From positions 1 through 13,591 of the forward strand of contig CAMLMI010000100.1 in NCBI GenBank assembly GCA_946480965.1: a stretch of 13,591 bases of DNA, given 5' to 3'. Every line of letters starts with the position of its first letter. Positions within the stretch are counted from its first letter, which is position 1. Shown piece by piece: positions 1 to 7,014 of this stretch. The notes beneath the pieces were generated by a model, which was not told the origin of the DNA, made no database searches, and saw only the letters and a list, made by a program, of their open reading frames with translations. Origin of the DNA: an uncultured Verrucomicrobiales bacterium (lineage in GTDB: Bacteria; Verrucomicrobiota; Verrucomicrobiae; Limisphaerales; CANJSG01). The position numbers and the translations under genes were made by a program.

Positions 1-248
1 TGTCCTTGGATTCCGGGCGTTGGAGTGGTCTTTTCGACTGCCGCGATAGGGTTCAGGCGAAAGTTGACTGTGTCGAATGGACTTCCTCTCGCAGTGACTC
101 TGATGCTCACGATTGTCCAAGGAATCGAAGTTGTTGGTTCATTGGCGGCGCAAAGGGCTAGGGCCAATACCAAGCCGCGTAGCCAAGCTCTGGATTCTCA
201 AGTCGCTCCGATCCAGTCTGGATTCACCAACACTGCGCAACCGGCTCG
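1..248. other. Leader/intergenic stretch without a defensible gene
   Basis: This stretch is visibly lower in GC than the genes that follow. The forward frame is open from position 1 to a TGA at 250-252, forming an ATGA overlap with the start of the next gene. Its codon third positions are mixed rather than G/C-rich as in the real genes here, and the peptide looks like no protein I recognise, so I do not call it. On the minus strand a frame is open from about 197 down to position 1. It includes a signal-like run (LVLALALCAA) and later FDTVNFRLNPIAAVEK, but it has no ATG and leaves the window. It could be the 5' end of a minus-strand gene or a dispersed repeat. I see no convincing promoter. Confidence 0.4.
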
Positions 249-3164
249 ATGAACTTCCAATTCACCAACCCGCACTGTCTCTGGCTCGCGCTGCCCGCGC
301 TGGCCTGGACCGTGTGGTTCTTCTGGAAGTCCGACGCGCAGATCGACGGCTGGCGGCGGGCGGCTTCGTTGATCATCCGCCTCGTGGTCGTGCTCCTGCT
401 CCTCCTCGCCTTGGGCGGCCTGCAATGGCTCAAGCCATTGGAAGGCATGAACGTCTTCTTCCTGCTCGACCGTTCGGACAGCATCCCGACCTCGCAGCAG
501 GAGAGTTCGCGCGAGTTCATCAACCAGACCTCCGCCACCAAGGAGCTGCGCGACCAGGCGGGCGTGGTCGTCTTCGGCACCGATGCGGCGGTCGAGTTCC
601 TGCCCAATCCCGCCGTGCAGGTGCAGAAGATCCAGGCGGTCGTGCCGACGGAACGCACCGATCTCGCCGCCGCCATCCGACTGGCCACGGCGGCCTTTCC
701 CGAGAACGGCCAGCGCCGCCTCGTGCTCGCCAGCGACGGCAACGAGAACATCGGCGACGCCATGTCCGCGCTCATCGCCGCCCGGCCGCTCGGCGTGACG
801 CTCGATGTTCTGCCGCTCGGCGTGGCCCGCGCCAACGACATCGCCGTCCAGCGTCTCGCCATGCCCAGCGCGGTGAAGAAGGGCCAGACCTTCGACGTGA
901 AGATCTTCGCCACCGCCGACCGGCCCGGCCCGGCGAAGCTGCGCCTTTATCGCAGCGACCAGTTGCTCGGCGAACAAGAGGTCGAGCTGACCGCCGGGAA
1001 GAATCTCCTGAGCTTCCCGCAAACGCTGAACGATCCGGGCTTCTACGACTACGAGGTGCAGGTGGAGGCGGCCGGGGACCGCATACCGCAGAACAACCAG
1101 GCCAGCGGCTTCGCCTTCGTGCGCGGCGAACCCCGCACGTTGATCGTCACCTCCGATCCGCAGGGCGAACGCGCCTTGGACGAAGCCCTGCGCGCCTCGA
1201 AGCTGGAGACGCGCGTCGTGCCCGTCAGCGGTTTCCCCGGCACGCTCGCCGAAATGCAGAGCTACGATTCGATCTTTCTCTGCAACGTCGCGGCCGGCGA
1301 TCTGGGTCTTGACCGCATGCGTCTTCTGGAGAGCGCGGTGCGGGATTTCGGCGTCGGGCTCGTGGCCATCGGCGGCGACCAGTCGTTCGCGGCCGGCGGC
1401 TATCGCAACACCCCGCTCGAAGCCGCGCTGCCGCTGGACATGGAATTGAACAGCAAGAAGGTCCTCCCCAAGGGCGCTCTCGCCATCGTCGTCCATGCAA
1501 CGGAGTTTCCCGACGGCAACCAGTGGGCCCGCGAGACCGCCTACGCCGCGCTCGACGCGTTGGGGCCGCTCGACGAGATGGGCATCGTCTTTTGGGACGG
1601 CACGGACCGCTGGCTGTTCGAGCTCCAGCCCGTGGGCAACAAGCGGGATCTCGGCCGCCAGATCATGGGCATGAATCCCGGCGACATGCCCAGCTTCCGC
1701 AAGGTCATTTCCCTGGCGCACGAAGGGCTCGCCAAGTCCACCGCCAACATCAAGCACCTCGTCGTCTTCAGCGACGGCGACCCGGCCGCGCCTTCGCAGC
1801 AGCAGGTGGACGAGATCGTGGCCGCCCGCATCACCATCAGCTCCGTCATGATCGGCGGCCATGTGCAGCCCGACACGATGATGTGGATGGCCGACCAGGG
1901 CGGCGGCCGGTTCTACGACGTGCGCCAGCCGAGCGACCTGCCGCAGATCTTCGTGAAGGAAGCCGCCGTGATCCTGAAGTCGGCGATCTTCGAGGAACCG
2001 TTCAAACCGCAGATCGCCGCCGCGAGCGAATTGACCCGGGGACTTGGCGGCGAGTTCCCCACGCTCTACGGCTACGTCTGCACGACGCCGAAAACGCGCG
2101 CGGAAATCCCTTTGCTGACTGAGAAGGGCGATCCGCTGCTGGCCCACTGGCAATTTGGCCTGGGTCGCGCCGTGGCGTTCACCTCCGACGCGAAGGCGAA
2201 GTGGGCCAAGGACTGGATCGCGTGGGACCGTTACCAGCAGTTCTGGTCGCAGATCGCGCAATGGAGCCTGCGGCGCGTGGACAACGCGGACTTCACGACG
2301 GACGTGACGATTGATCGCGGCGAGGCCGTGGTGTCGGTGGAGGCCATCGACACCGAGGGCAATTACCGGAACTTTCTCAACCTCCAGACCACGGTGGTGA
2401 GCCCGAAAGGCGAGAAGCAGCAGGTGCGCTTGGAGCAGACCGGGCCGGGGCGCTACGAGGCGAGGTTTCCGACGAAGGAGATCGGGGCCTACATGCTGAA
2501 CGTGGCGGAGCTGAAGGACGGGCAGGTGAGGACATCGCAAGCCCTCGGTGCGAGCGTGAACTACTCGCCGGAGTTCTCGTCCACGGAACCGAACCTGAAT
2601 CTCCTGCGCCGCCTCGCCGAAGCTGGCGGCGGCAAGATCCTCGACCCGGCAGTGGACAATCCTTTCCGGCTCGGCCGCCTGAAGACCTTCCAGCCCGAGG
2701 ACTGGTGGGAGCGTTGCCTTCAGCTCGCGATTCTGCTCTTCGTGCTCGATGTCGGCATCCGTCGCATCCAGCTCGACCGCGAGGAGCTCAAGCGCGTCTG
2801 GATCAAGGTCCGCTCCAAGCTGCCGTTTGGCAGCCCCCCGCGTCAGCCCGTGGGCGATCCGGCCATGGAAGCGCTGCGCCAACGCCGCGACGCCGTCCGT
2901 GCCCGCGCCCAAGCCAAGTCCGCCGAGGGCGCGCCGGTCATCGCGGTCCCCAAACCAAGCGCCGACGATTTCACCCGCCTGACCACGCCGAAGAAGGCGG
3001 TCGCGACCGAAACAACCCAGTCTTCTTCGAGCTCGGCATCCGGCGAATCTGCCGCCCCGCCCGCAGAGCCCAAGAAACCCGTCCCGGGCGCCGATTCCAC
3101 CACGAGCCGTCTGCTCGACGCCAAACGCCGTGCTCAAGGCGGCAAGAAGCCGCCGCAAGGCTGA
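249..3164 (+). CDS. Membrane-anchored VWA / glutamine-amidotransferase-like domain protein
   Basis: A 971-residue protein that is probably bound to the inner membrane with its bulk in the periplasm. Two N-terminal membrane segments (about 11-26 and 40-60) are followed by a VWA domain (about 67-200) with an intact metal-binding DRSDS at 74-78 and an ASDGNEN loop at 161-167. After a beta-rich linker comes a GATase1-like fold with GGDQSFAAGGY at 375-385. Inserted after it is a second VWA-like unit (about 408-545) that keeps FSDGD at 507-511 but has VVHATEF where DxSxS should be. A third membrane segment (about 821-838) leads to a basic, Ser/Pro/Ala-rich tail. This architecture is known from the BatA-like/VWA proteins of Verrucomicrobiota and Planctomycetota, usually near MoxR ATPases, and its function is unproven. 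The ATG at 249 is the first in frame and has no clear ribosome site. No MoxR gene is visible in the window. Confidence 0.85.
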   Translation: MNFQFTNPHCLWLALPALAWTVWFFWKSDAQIDGWRRAASLIIRLVVVLLLLLALGGLQWLKPLEGMNVFFLLDRSDSIPTSQQESSREFINQTSATKELRDQAGVVVFGTDAAVEFLPNPAVQVQKIQAVVPTERTDLAAAIRLATAAFPENGQRRLVLASDGNENIGDAMSALIAARPLGVTLDVLPLGVARANDIAVQRLAMPSAVKKGQTFDVKIFATADRPGPAKLRLYRSDQLLGEQEVELTAGKNLLSFPQTLNDPGFYDYEVQVEAAGDRIPQNNQASGFAFVRGEPRTLIVTSDPQGERALDEALRASKLETRVVPVSGFPGTLAEMQSYDSIFLCNVAAGDLGLDRMRLLESAVRDFGVGLVAIGGDQSFAAGGYRNTPLEAALPLDMELNSKKVLPKGALAIVVHATEFPDGNQWARETAYAALDALGPLDEMGIVFWDGTDRWLFELQPVGNKRDLGRQIMGMNPGDMPSFRKVISLAHEGLAKSTANIKHLVVFSDGDPAAPSQQQVDEIVAARITISSVMIGGHVQPDTMMWMADQGGGRFYDVRQPSDLPQIFVKEAAVILKSAIFEEPFKPQIAAASELTRGLGGEFPTLYGYVCTTPKTRAEIPLLTEKGDPLLAHWQFGLGRAVAFTSDAKAKWAKDWIAWDRYQQFWSQIAQWSLRRVDNADFTTDVTIDRGEAVVSVEAIDTEGNYRNFLNLQTTVVSPKGEKQQVRLEQTGPGRYEARFPTKEIGAYMLNVAELKDGQVRTSQALGASVNYSPEFSSTEPNLNLLRRLAEAGGGKILDPAVDNPFRLGRLKTFQPEDWWERCLQLAILLFVLDVGIRRIQLDREELKRVWIKVRSKLPFGSPPRQPVGDPAMEALRQRRDAVRARAQAKSAEGAPVIAVPKPSADDFTRLTTPKKAVATETTQSSSSSASGESAAPPAEPKKPVPGADSTTSRLLDAKRRAQGGKKPPQG

Positions 3165-3223
3165 GGTCTGTCTCAGGAGCCAATCCATCGCGCAAGAACC
3201 AGCCGGTTCAAAAATCCAACTTG

Positions 3224-3247
3224 CGTTTCAAACAGTTGTTTGAAACG
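3224..3247. promoter_or_regulatory. Perfect 24-bp palindrome, probable TetR/CecR operator
   Basis: CGTTTCAAACA (3224-3234), a 2-base centre GT, then TGTTTGAAACG (3237-3247): both 11-base arms match perfectly. It lies just ahead of the TetR-family reading frame, 9 bases before the GTG at 3257. TetR-family repressors commonly bind such dyads at their own promoters. The role as operator is inference; the symmetry is directly visible. If the gene started at the TTG at 3221 instead, the site would lie inside the coding region. Confidence 0.72.
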
Positions 3248-3256
3248 GTTGTTCGC

Positions 3257-3952
3257 GTGCAGAACGCGCTGAATACTCTACCGCCTGGAAGCGACGCCGC
3301 CGATGCGTCCGGCACGCGGGCCGCGTTGATCGAGGCGGCGGCGGACGTGTTCGCGGAGGTGGGGTTCCACCATGCGCGCATCCGCGACATCTGCCAGCGG
3401 GCCGGGGCGAACGTGGCGGCGGTGAACTACCATTTCGGCGACAAGGAGCGGCTCTACGCGGAAGTGATGCGGGCATCGTTCACGCGGGTGATGACGGCGT
3501 ATCCGCTGGATCTGGGCGTGGCGGCGGAGGCTCCGGCGGAGGAACGGCTGCGGGCCTTCGTGCATTCCTACTTTCTCCGCATCTTCGCCTGCGACGGCGA
3601 TTCGCGGCACAGCCGGATGATCCTGCGCGAAATGGTCGAACCGACCGGCGCGTTGGACCAACTGGTCGAGCACGTGGTGCGGCCGACGACGGCGGTGCTC
3701 GACGGCATCGTCAAGGAGCTGCTCGGTCCGGATGTGCCGGAGCCGGTGCGGCGGATGTGCGGGATGAGCGTGGTGGGCCAGGCGCTCTTCTACATCCATT
3801 GCCAGCCGGTGATCCGACGGGCGTTTCCCGCGTTCCGTCTGGGCAAGGCGGAGATCGAGACGCTGGCGGCGCATGTGGCGACGTTTTCCATCGCCGGCAT
3901 CCGGGCGGTGCGCGACGGGCTGAAGAAGCCTGGTCGCGGCAAGGGCGGCTGA
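3257..3952 (+). CDS. TetR-family transcriptional regulator, CecR-like
   Basis: A predicted 231-residue DNA-binding repressor. The N-terminal TetR domain starts near GTRAALIEAAADVFAEVGF (19-37), with the helix-turn-helix at about 39-60 ending in the typical VNYHFGDKERLY (56-67). The C-terminal half, including MILREMVEPTGALDQLVE and VVGQALFYIHCQPVIRR, matches the CecR (YbiH)/DUF1956 subgroup. E. coli CecR controls the ybhG-ybhFSR ABC exporter, and here too the gene stands directly before an ABC exporter, which supports the call. There is no ATG in frame between the previous gene and the TetR domain. I chose the GTG at 3257 because it places the palindromic operator upstream; the TTG at 3221 (243 residues) is the alternative. 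Neither has a good ribosome site. Likely autoregulated and co-transcribed with the exporter; the ligand is unknown. Confidence 0.85.
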   Translation: MQNALNTLPPGSDAADASGTRAALIEAAADVFAEVGFHHARIRDICQRAGANVAAVNYHFGDKERLYAEVMRASFTRVMTAYPLDLGVAAEAPAEERLRAFVHSYFLRIFACDGDSRHSRMILREMVEPTGALDQLVEHVVRPTTAVLDGIVKELLGPDVPEPVRRMCGMSVVGQALFYIHCQPVIRRAFPAFRLGKAEIETLAAHVATFSIAGIRAVRDGLKKPGRGKGG

Positions 3953-4013
3953 AGGATCTGGAACTCCCGTGGTATTCCCGGCCTCGGTCCGGGGTGAAAG
4001 AACTGGAACGGAC

Positions 4014-5153
4014 ATGTATCGACTCGCTCTCAAGATGCTCTTCGCCGACCGGGCGAAATACGTCATGCTGGTCAGCGGCCTGACCTTCGCGGCGCTGCTG
4101 ATGACGCAGCAGGCGGGCGTCTTTGTGGGCATCCTTGGCTGGACCAAGGGCAACCTGAAGAACATGCGCGCGCCCATCTGGGTCGTGGACCCGAAGGTGG
4201 AGCAGGTGAACGAGGTGAAGCCGATGCGCGACACCGATGTGAGCCGCGTCCGCTCCGTGCCGGGCGTCGCGTGGGCCGTGCCGATGTATTGGGGCATCCT
4301 CCAGGCACGGTTAATGGACGGCACCTTCAAGCCGGTCCAGCTCGTCGGTCTCGACAACGCCACCATGGTCGGCCGTCCGGCGGAGATGCTGAAGGGCCGC
4401 ATCGAGGACCTGCGCCTGCCGAACGCCGTGGTCATCGACGAGCTGGCGATCAAGCGCCTCAGTGTCGGCCGTCCGCGCCCCATCGATGTCGGCGACATCT
4501 TCGAGATGAACGACAAGGAGGCGCGCATCGTGGGCATCTGCAAGACGGAGATGTCGTTCTTCGGCTATCCCTACGTGTTCTCCACCTACGACCAGGCGCT
4601 GAACTTCGCCCCGAAACAGCGCAAGATGCTCAGCTACATTCTCGCCCATCCGGCCGACGGCCTCACAGCGGCGGAAGCGGTGCAGCGGATCAAGGCCGCG
4701 ACCGGCCTCGGCGCCTACACCGAGGGTGAATTCGGCACCGCGACGGTCGCGTGGTTCTTCAAGAACACCGGCATTCCCACGTCGTTCATGATGACGATCC
4801 TGCTCGGGTTCATCGTGGGCGTGGCGGTGGCGGGGCAGACCTTCTATTCCTTCATCCTGGAAAACCTGCGGCACTTCGGCGCGCTCAAGGCGATGGGCGC
4901 GGGCGACCGCACGCTGATCGGCATGGTGCTGCTCCAGGCCTTTGCCGTGGGGTTGATCGGCTACGGCCTGGGGCTGGGGCTCACGTGCTTGATCGGCGCG
5001 AAGTTCATCCAGATGGGGATGCCGCCGTTCGATCTGCCGTGGCAACTGCCCGCCATCACGCTCGGCGCGATCCTGTTGATCTGCACCTTCGCCTCGCTGC
5101 TCGGCATCCGGAAGATCCGGCAGTTGGAGCCCGCCATCGTCTTCCGAGGCTGA
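4014..5153 (+). CDS. ABC exporter permease, FtsX/MacB/DevC type
   Basis: A 379-residue inner-membrane permease with four predicted membrane segments: about 17-40, 256-280, 300-328 and 346-366. A large periplasmic domain (about 41-255) sits between the first and second. This is the MacB/DevC topology. The stretch HFGALKAMGAGDR (287-299) is the cytoplasmic coupling segment typical of FtsX-domain permeases. I chose the ATG at 4014 (MYRLALKMLFADRAKY), which fits the family N-terminus and follows GGAACGG. An in-frame ATG at 3969 would add 15 unlikely residues. It begins 61 bases after the regulator and ends 9 bases before the ATPase gene. It should pair with that ATPase as a homodimeric permease in a tripartite pump; I infer export of a small molecule, lipid or peptide. 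Confidence 0.88.
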   Translation: MYRLALKMLFADRAKYVMLVSGLTFAALLMTQQAGVFVGILGWTKGNLKNMRAPIWVVDPKVEQVNEVKPMRDTDVSRVRSVPGVAWAVPMYWGILQARLMDGTFKPVQLVGLDNATMVGRPAEMLKGRIEDLRLPNAVVIDELAIKRLSVGRPRPIDVGDIFEMNDKEARIVGICKTEMSFFGYPYVFSTYDQALNFAPKQRKMLSYILAHPADGLTAAEAVQRIKAATGLGAYTEGEFGTATVAWFFKNTGIPTSFMMTILLGFIVGVAVAGQTFYSFILENLRHFGALKAMGAGDRTLIGMVLLQAFAVGLIGYGLGLGLTCLIGAKFIQMGMPPFDLPWQLPAITLGAILLICTFASLLGIRKIRQLEPAIVFRG

Positions 5154-5162
5154 GTCCCCGCC

Positions 5163-5918
5163 ATGTCGAATCCCCTCCCAGTCTCCAGTCCGACGCTGCC
5201 TTCCAACGGCGTCGCCATCCACGTGCGCAACGTGGTGAAAACCTTCGGCAAGGGCGAAGCCGCCGTGCAGGCGCTCAAGGGCGTGGACTTCGATGCGCGC
5301 GAAGGCGAACTGCTGATGATCGTCGGCCCTTCCGGCTGCGGGAAGACGACGCTGTTGAGCGTGATCGCGGGCACGCTGGAGTTCGACCAGGGCGAAGTGG
5401 AGGTGTTCCACCATCCGCTGCACGCGATGACGAAGCGGCGGATCACCGAATTCCGCGGGCGCAACATCGGCTTCATCTTCCAGTCCTTCAATCTGGTGCC
5501 GACCCTCTCCGTCCGGGAGAACGTGACCATTCCTTTGCTGATCAACGGCGCAGGCCGTCGCGAAGCGGAGGAACGCGCCGACGCGATGCTGGAGAAGGTC
5601 GGGCTCAAGGGACGCGGCGAAGATCGTCCGACCAATCTCTCCGGCGGCCAGCAGCAGCGCGTCGCCATCGCCCGCGCGCTGGTCCATGAACCCAAGCTCG
5701 TCATCTGCGACGAACCGACCTCGGCCCTGGACAAGGAGAACGGCCAGCGCGTGATGGAGCTGCTCTCGTCCATCACCAAGGGCAGCGGCCGCACCGTCGT
5801 GGTCGTGACGCACGACAGCCGCATCTTCAAGTTCGCCGACCGCATGACGGAGATGGAGGACGGCCGCGTGCAGCGCGTCCACGCCACCCCGGCCGAGATC
5901 CAGGACAGCTACTATTGA
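5163..5918 (+). CDS. ABC transporter ATP-binding protein (MacB/LolD/DevA type)
   Basis: A 251-residue cytoplasmic ATPase that powers the adjacent permease. All motifs are intact: Walker A GPSGCGKT (55-62), Q-loop glutamine in FIFQSFN (Q107), signature LSGGQQQRVAIARAL (159-173), Walker B LVICDE (179-184) followed by PTSALD, and the switch histidine in VVTHD (H217). QSFNLVPTLSVREN is characteristic of the LolD/MacB/DevA branch. The length is normal for a stand-alone ATPase, with a short extra N-terminal tail of about 15 residues. The start at 5163 comes 9 bases after the permease stop. The stop codon at 5916-5918 is followed within 8 bases by the next start, so translation is probably coupled. 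Confidence 0.95.
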   Translation: MSNPLPVSSPTLPSNGVAIHVRNVVKTFGKGEAAVQALKGVDFDAREGELLMIVGPSGCGKTTLLSVIAGTLEFDQGEVEVFHHPLHAMTKRRITEFRGRNIGFIFQSFNLVPTLSVRENVTIPLLINGAGRREAEERADAMLEKVGLKGRGEDRPTNLSGGQQQRVAIARALVHEPKLVICDEPTSALDKENGQRVMELLSSITKGSGRTVVVVTHDSRIFKFADRMTEMEDGRVQRVHATPAEIQDSYY

Positions 5919-5926
5919 AAGGAACC

Positions 5927-6886
5927 ATGTTGTTCAAACGCCTCAGTTTCTACCTCGCCGTGGCCGGCATCGCCGGAACGGTCTTCCTGGTCCGCAAGCT
6001 CCAGCAGAAGCCGCCCGCGCCGCCGCCGGTGGCCGAACCGACGCGCTCGCCCTACGAACATTTCGTGGCCGCCTCCGGCATCATCGAGGCCAAGCGCGAG
6101 AACGTCTCCATCGCCGCGCCGCGCCAGGGCCTCGTCACGGGTGTCCATGTGGCGGTGGGGCAATTGGTCAGCAGCAACGCACCCTTGTTCCAGCTCGACG
6201 ACCGCGCGGCCAAGGCCCGGATCGAAACGCTGAAGGCGCAGCTCCAGGGCATCGAGGCCCAGCGCGTGGTGGACGAGGTGGCCGTCGCCGATTGGACGGA
6301 CCAGTTCCAACTGGCCCAGCGCCTGGAGCGCGACCAGGTCGCCACCGAGGACGAGAAGAAGCGCAAGGGCTTCATGCTCGAATCCGCCAAGGCCAAGCTG
6401 GCCAAGCTCGACGCCGATCTCGCCATGCTCCGCGCCCAGATCGAAGAGGCCCAGACCGAGCTGGAGATCCTCACGGTGCGCGCGCCGCGCGACGGCAAGA
6501 TCCTCCAGGTGGACATCCGCGCCGGCGAATACGCCACGCTCGCCGCCAACCGGCCGCTCATGATCCTCGGCGACGTGAACACGCTCCAGATCCGCGCCGA
6601 CGTGGACGAACAGGACGCGCCGAAGGTGATCTCGGGCCAGAACGGCACTGCTTTCTTGAAGGGCAGCAACGACAAGAAGATGCCGCTGCGCTTCACCCGC
6701 ATCGAACCGTTCGTGGTGCCGAAGCGTTCGTTGACCGGCGACTCCGCCGAGCGCGTCGATACCCGCGTGCTCCAGATCATCTTCGAGATGGACCCGCCGG
6801 AGTTCCCCATCTACGTGGGCCAGCAGGTCGATGTCTTCATCCAGCGACCCGACACCGCCGCGCAGACTGCTTCCACCCAGCCATAA
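5927..6886 (+). CDS. HlyD-family membrane fusion (periplasmic adaptor) protein
   Basis: A 319-residue adaptor expected to bridge the ABC permease and the outer membrane channel. One N-terminal membrane segment (about 6-23) is followed by a Pro-rich linker. The first half of the lipoyl domain follows (about 59-91, with IAAPRQGLVTGVHVAVGQLV), then a long alpha-hairpin/coiled coil rich in Lys, Glu and Ala (about 92-182). The second lipoyl half (VRAPRDGKILQVDIRAGEYA, 184-203) and a beta-barrel region (about 216-305) complete the fold. This order is that of HlyD/DevB/MacA adaptors. I chose the ATG at 5927, preceded by AAAGGA at 5918-5923; the TTG at 5915 would overlap the ATPase stop. The hairpin is of moderate length, as expected for docking to a TolC partner, which is encoded next. 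Confidence 0.9.
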   Translation: MLFKRLSFYLAVAGIAGTVFLVRKLQQKPPAPPPVAEPTRSPYEHFVAASGIIEAKRENVSIAAPRQGLVTGVHVAVGQLVSSNAPLFQLDDRAAKARIETLKAQLQGIEAQRVVDEVAVADWTDQFQLAQRLERDQVATEDEKKRKGFMLESAKAKLAKLDADLAMLRAQIEEAQTELEILTVRAPRDGKILQVDIRAGEYATLAANRPLMILGDVNTLQIRADVDEQDAPKVISGQNGTAFLKGSNDKKMPLRFTRIEPFVVPKRSLTGDSAERVDTRVLQIIFEMDPPEFPIYVGQQVDVFIQRPDTAAQTASTQP

Positions 6887-6919
6887 TCTCCGAGACAAAT
6901 GCTGGAGAGTCGCGGAAAG

Positions 6920-6981
6920 CCCCTCACCCCGGCCCTCTCCCCATCGGATGGGGAGAGGGTGGCCGAAGGCCGGGTGAGGGG
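6920..6981. repeat. REP-like palindromic repeat in the exporter operon
   Basis: This is a long two-part inverted repeat. The outer arms are CCCCTCACCC (6920-6929) and GGGTGAGGGG (6972-6981), extended inwards by CGGCC and GGCCG with one unpaired C. The inner arms CCCTCTCCCCATC (6933-6945) and GATGGGGAGAGGG (6947-6959) pair perfectly around a single base, and an 8-base bulge (6960-6967) lies on the right side. CCCTCACCCCGGCCCTCTCCC-type sequences are familiar as dispersed intergenic repeats in many bacterial genomes. Here it fills most of the 128-base gap between the adaptor and TolC genes. In the mRNA it would fold into a very stable hairpin that could attenuate read-through or protect the upstream transcript from 3' exonucleases. 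Confidence 0.8.
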
Positions 6982-7014
6982 AGAACCGACAATCCGTTGA
7001 ATCCATTTCCGATC

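Noticed and set aside
25..252. A 75-codon forward frame overlapping the next start by ATGA
   Set aside because: Codon use is unlike the real genes and the peptide has no recognisable character; the overlap may be chance.
198..3188. A 996-codon open frame on the minus strand
   Set aside because: It lies antisense to the VWA-protein gene and is Arg/Gly/His-rich with no domain. Long antisense frames are expected opposite GC-rich genes.
2705..3256. N-terminal extension of the TetR frame back to an ATG at 2705
   Set aside because: It would overlap the previous gene by about 460 bases with Arg/Pro-rich non-protein-like sequence. TetR proteins start close to their helix-turn-helix.
6292..7014. Upstream extension of the TolC frame
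   Set aside because: It runs antiphase through the adaptor gene and the palindromic repeat; the signal peptide lies downstream of 7015.
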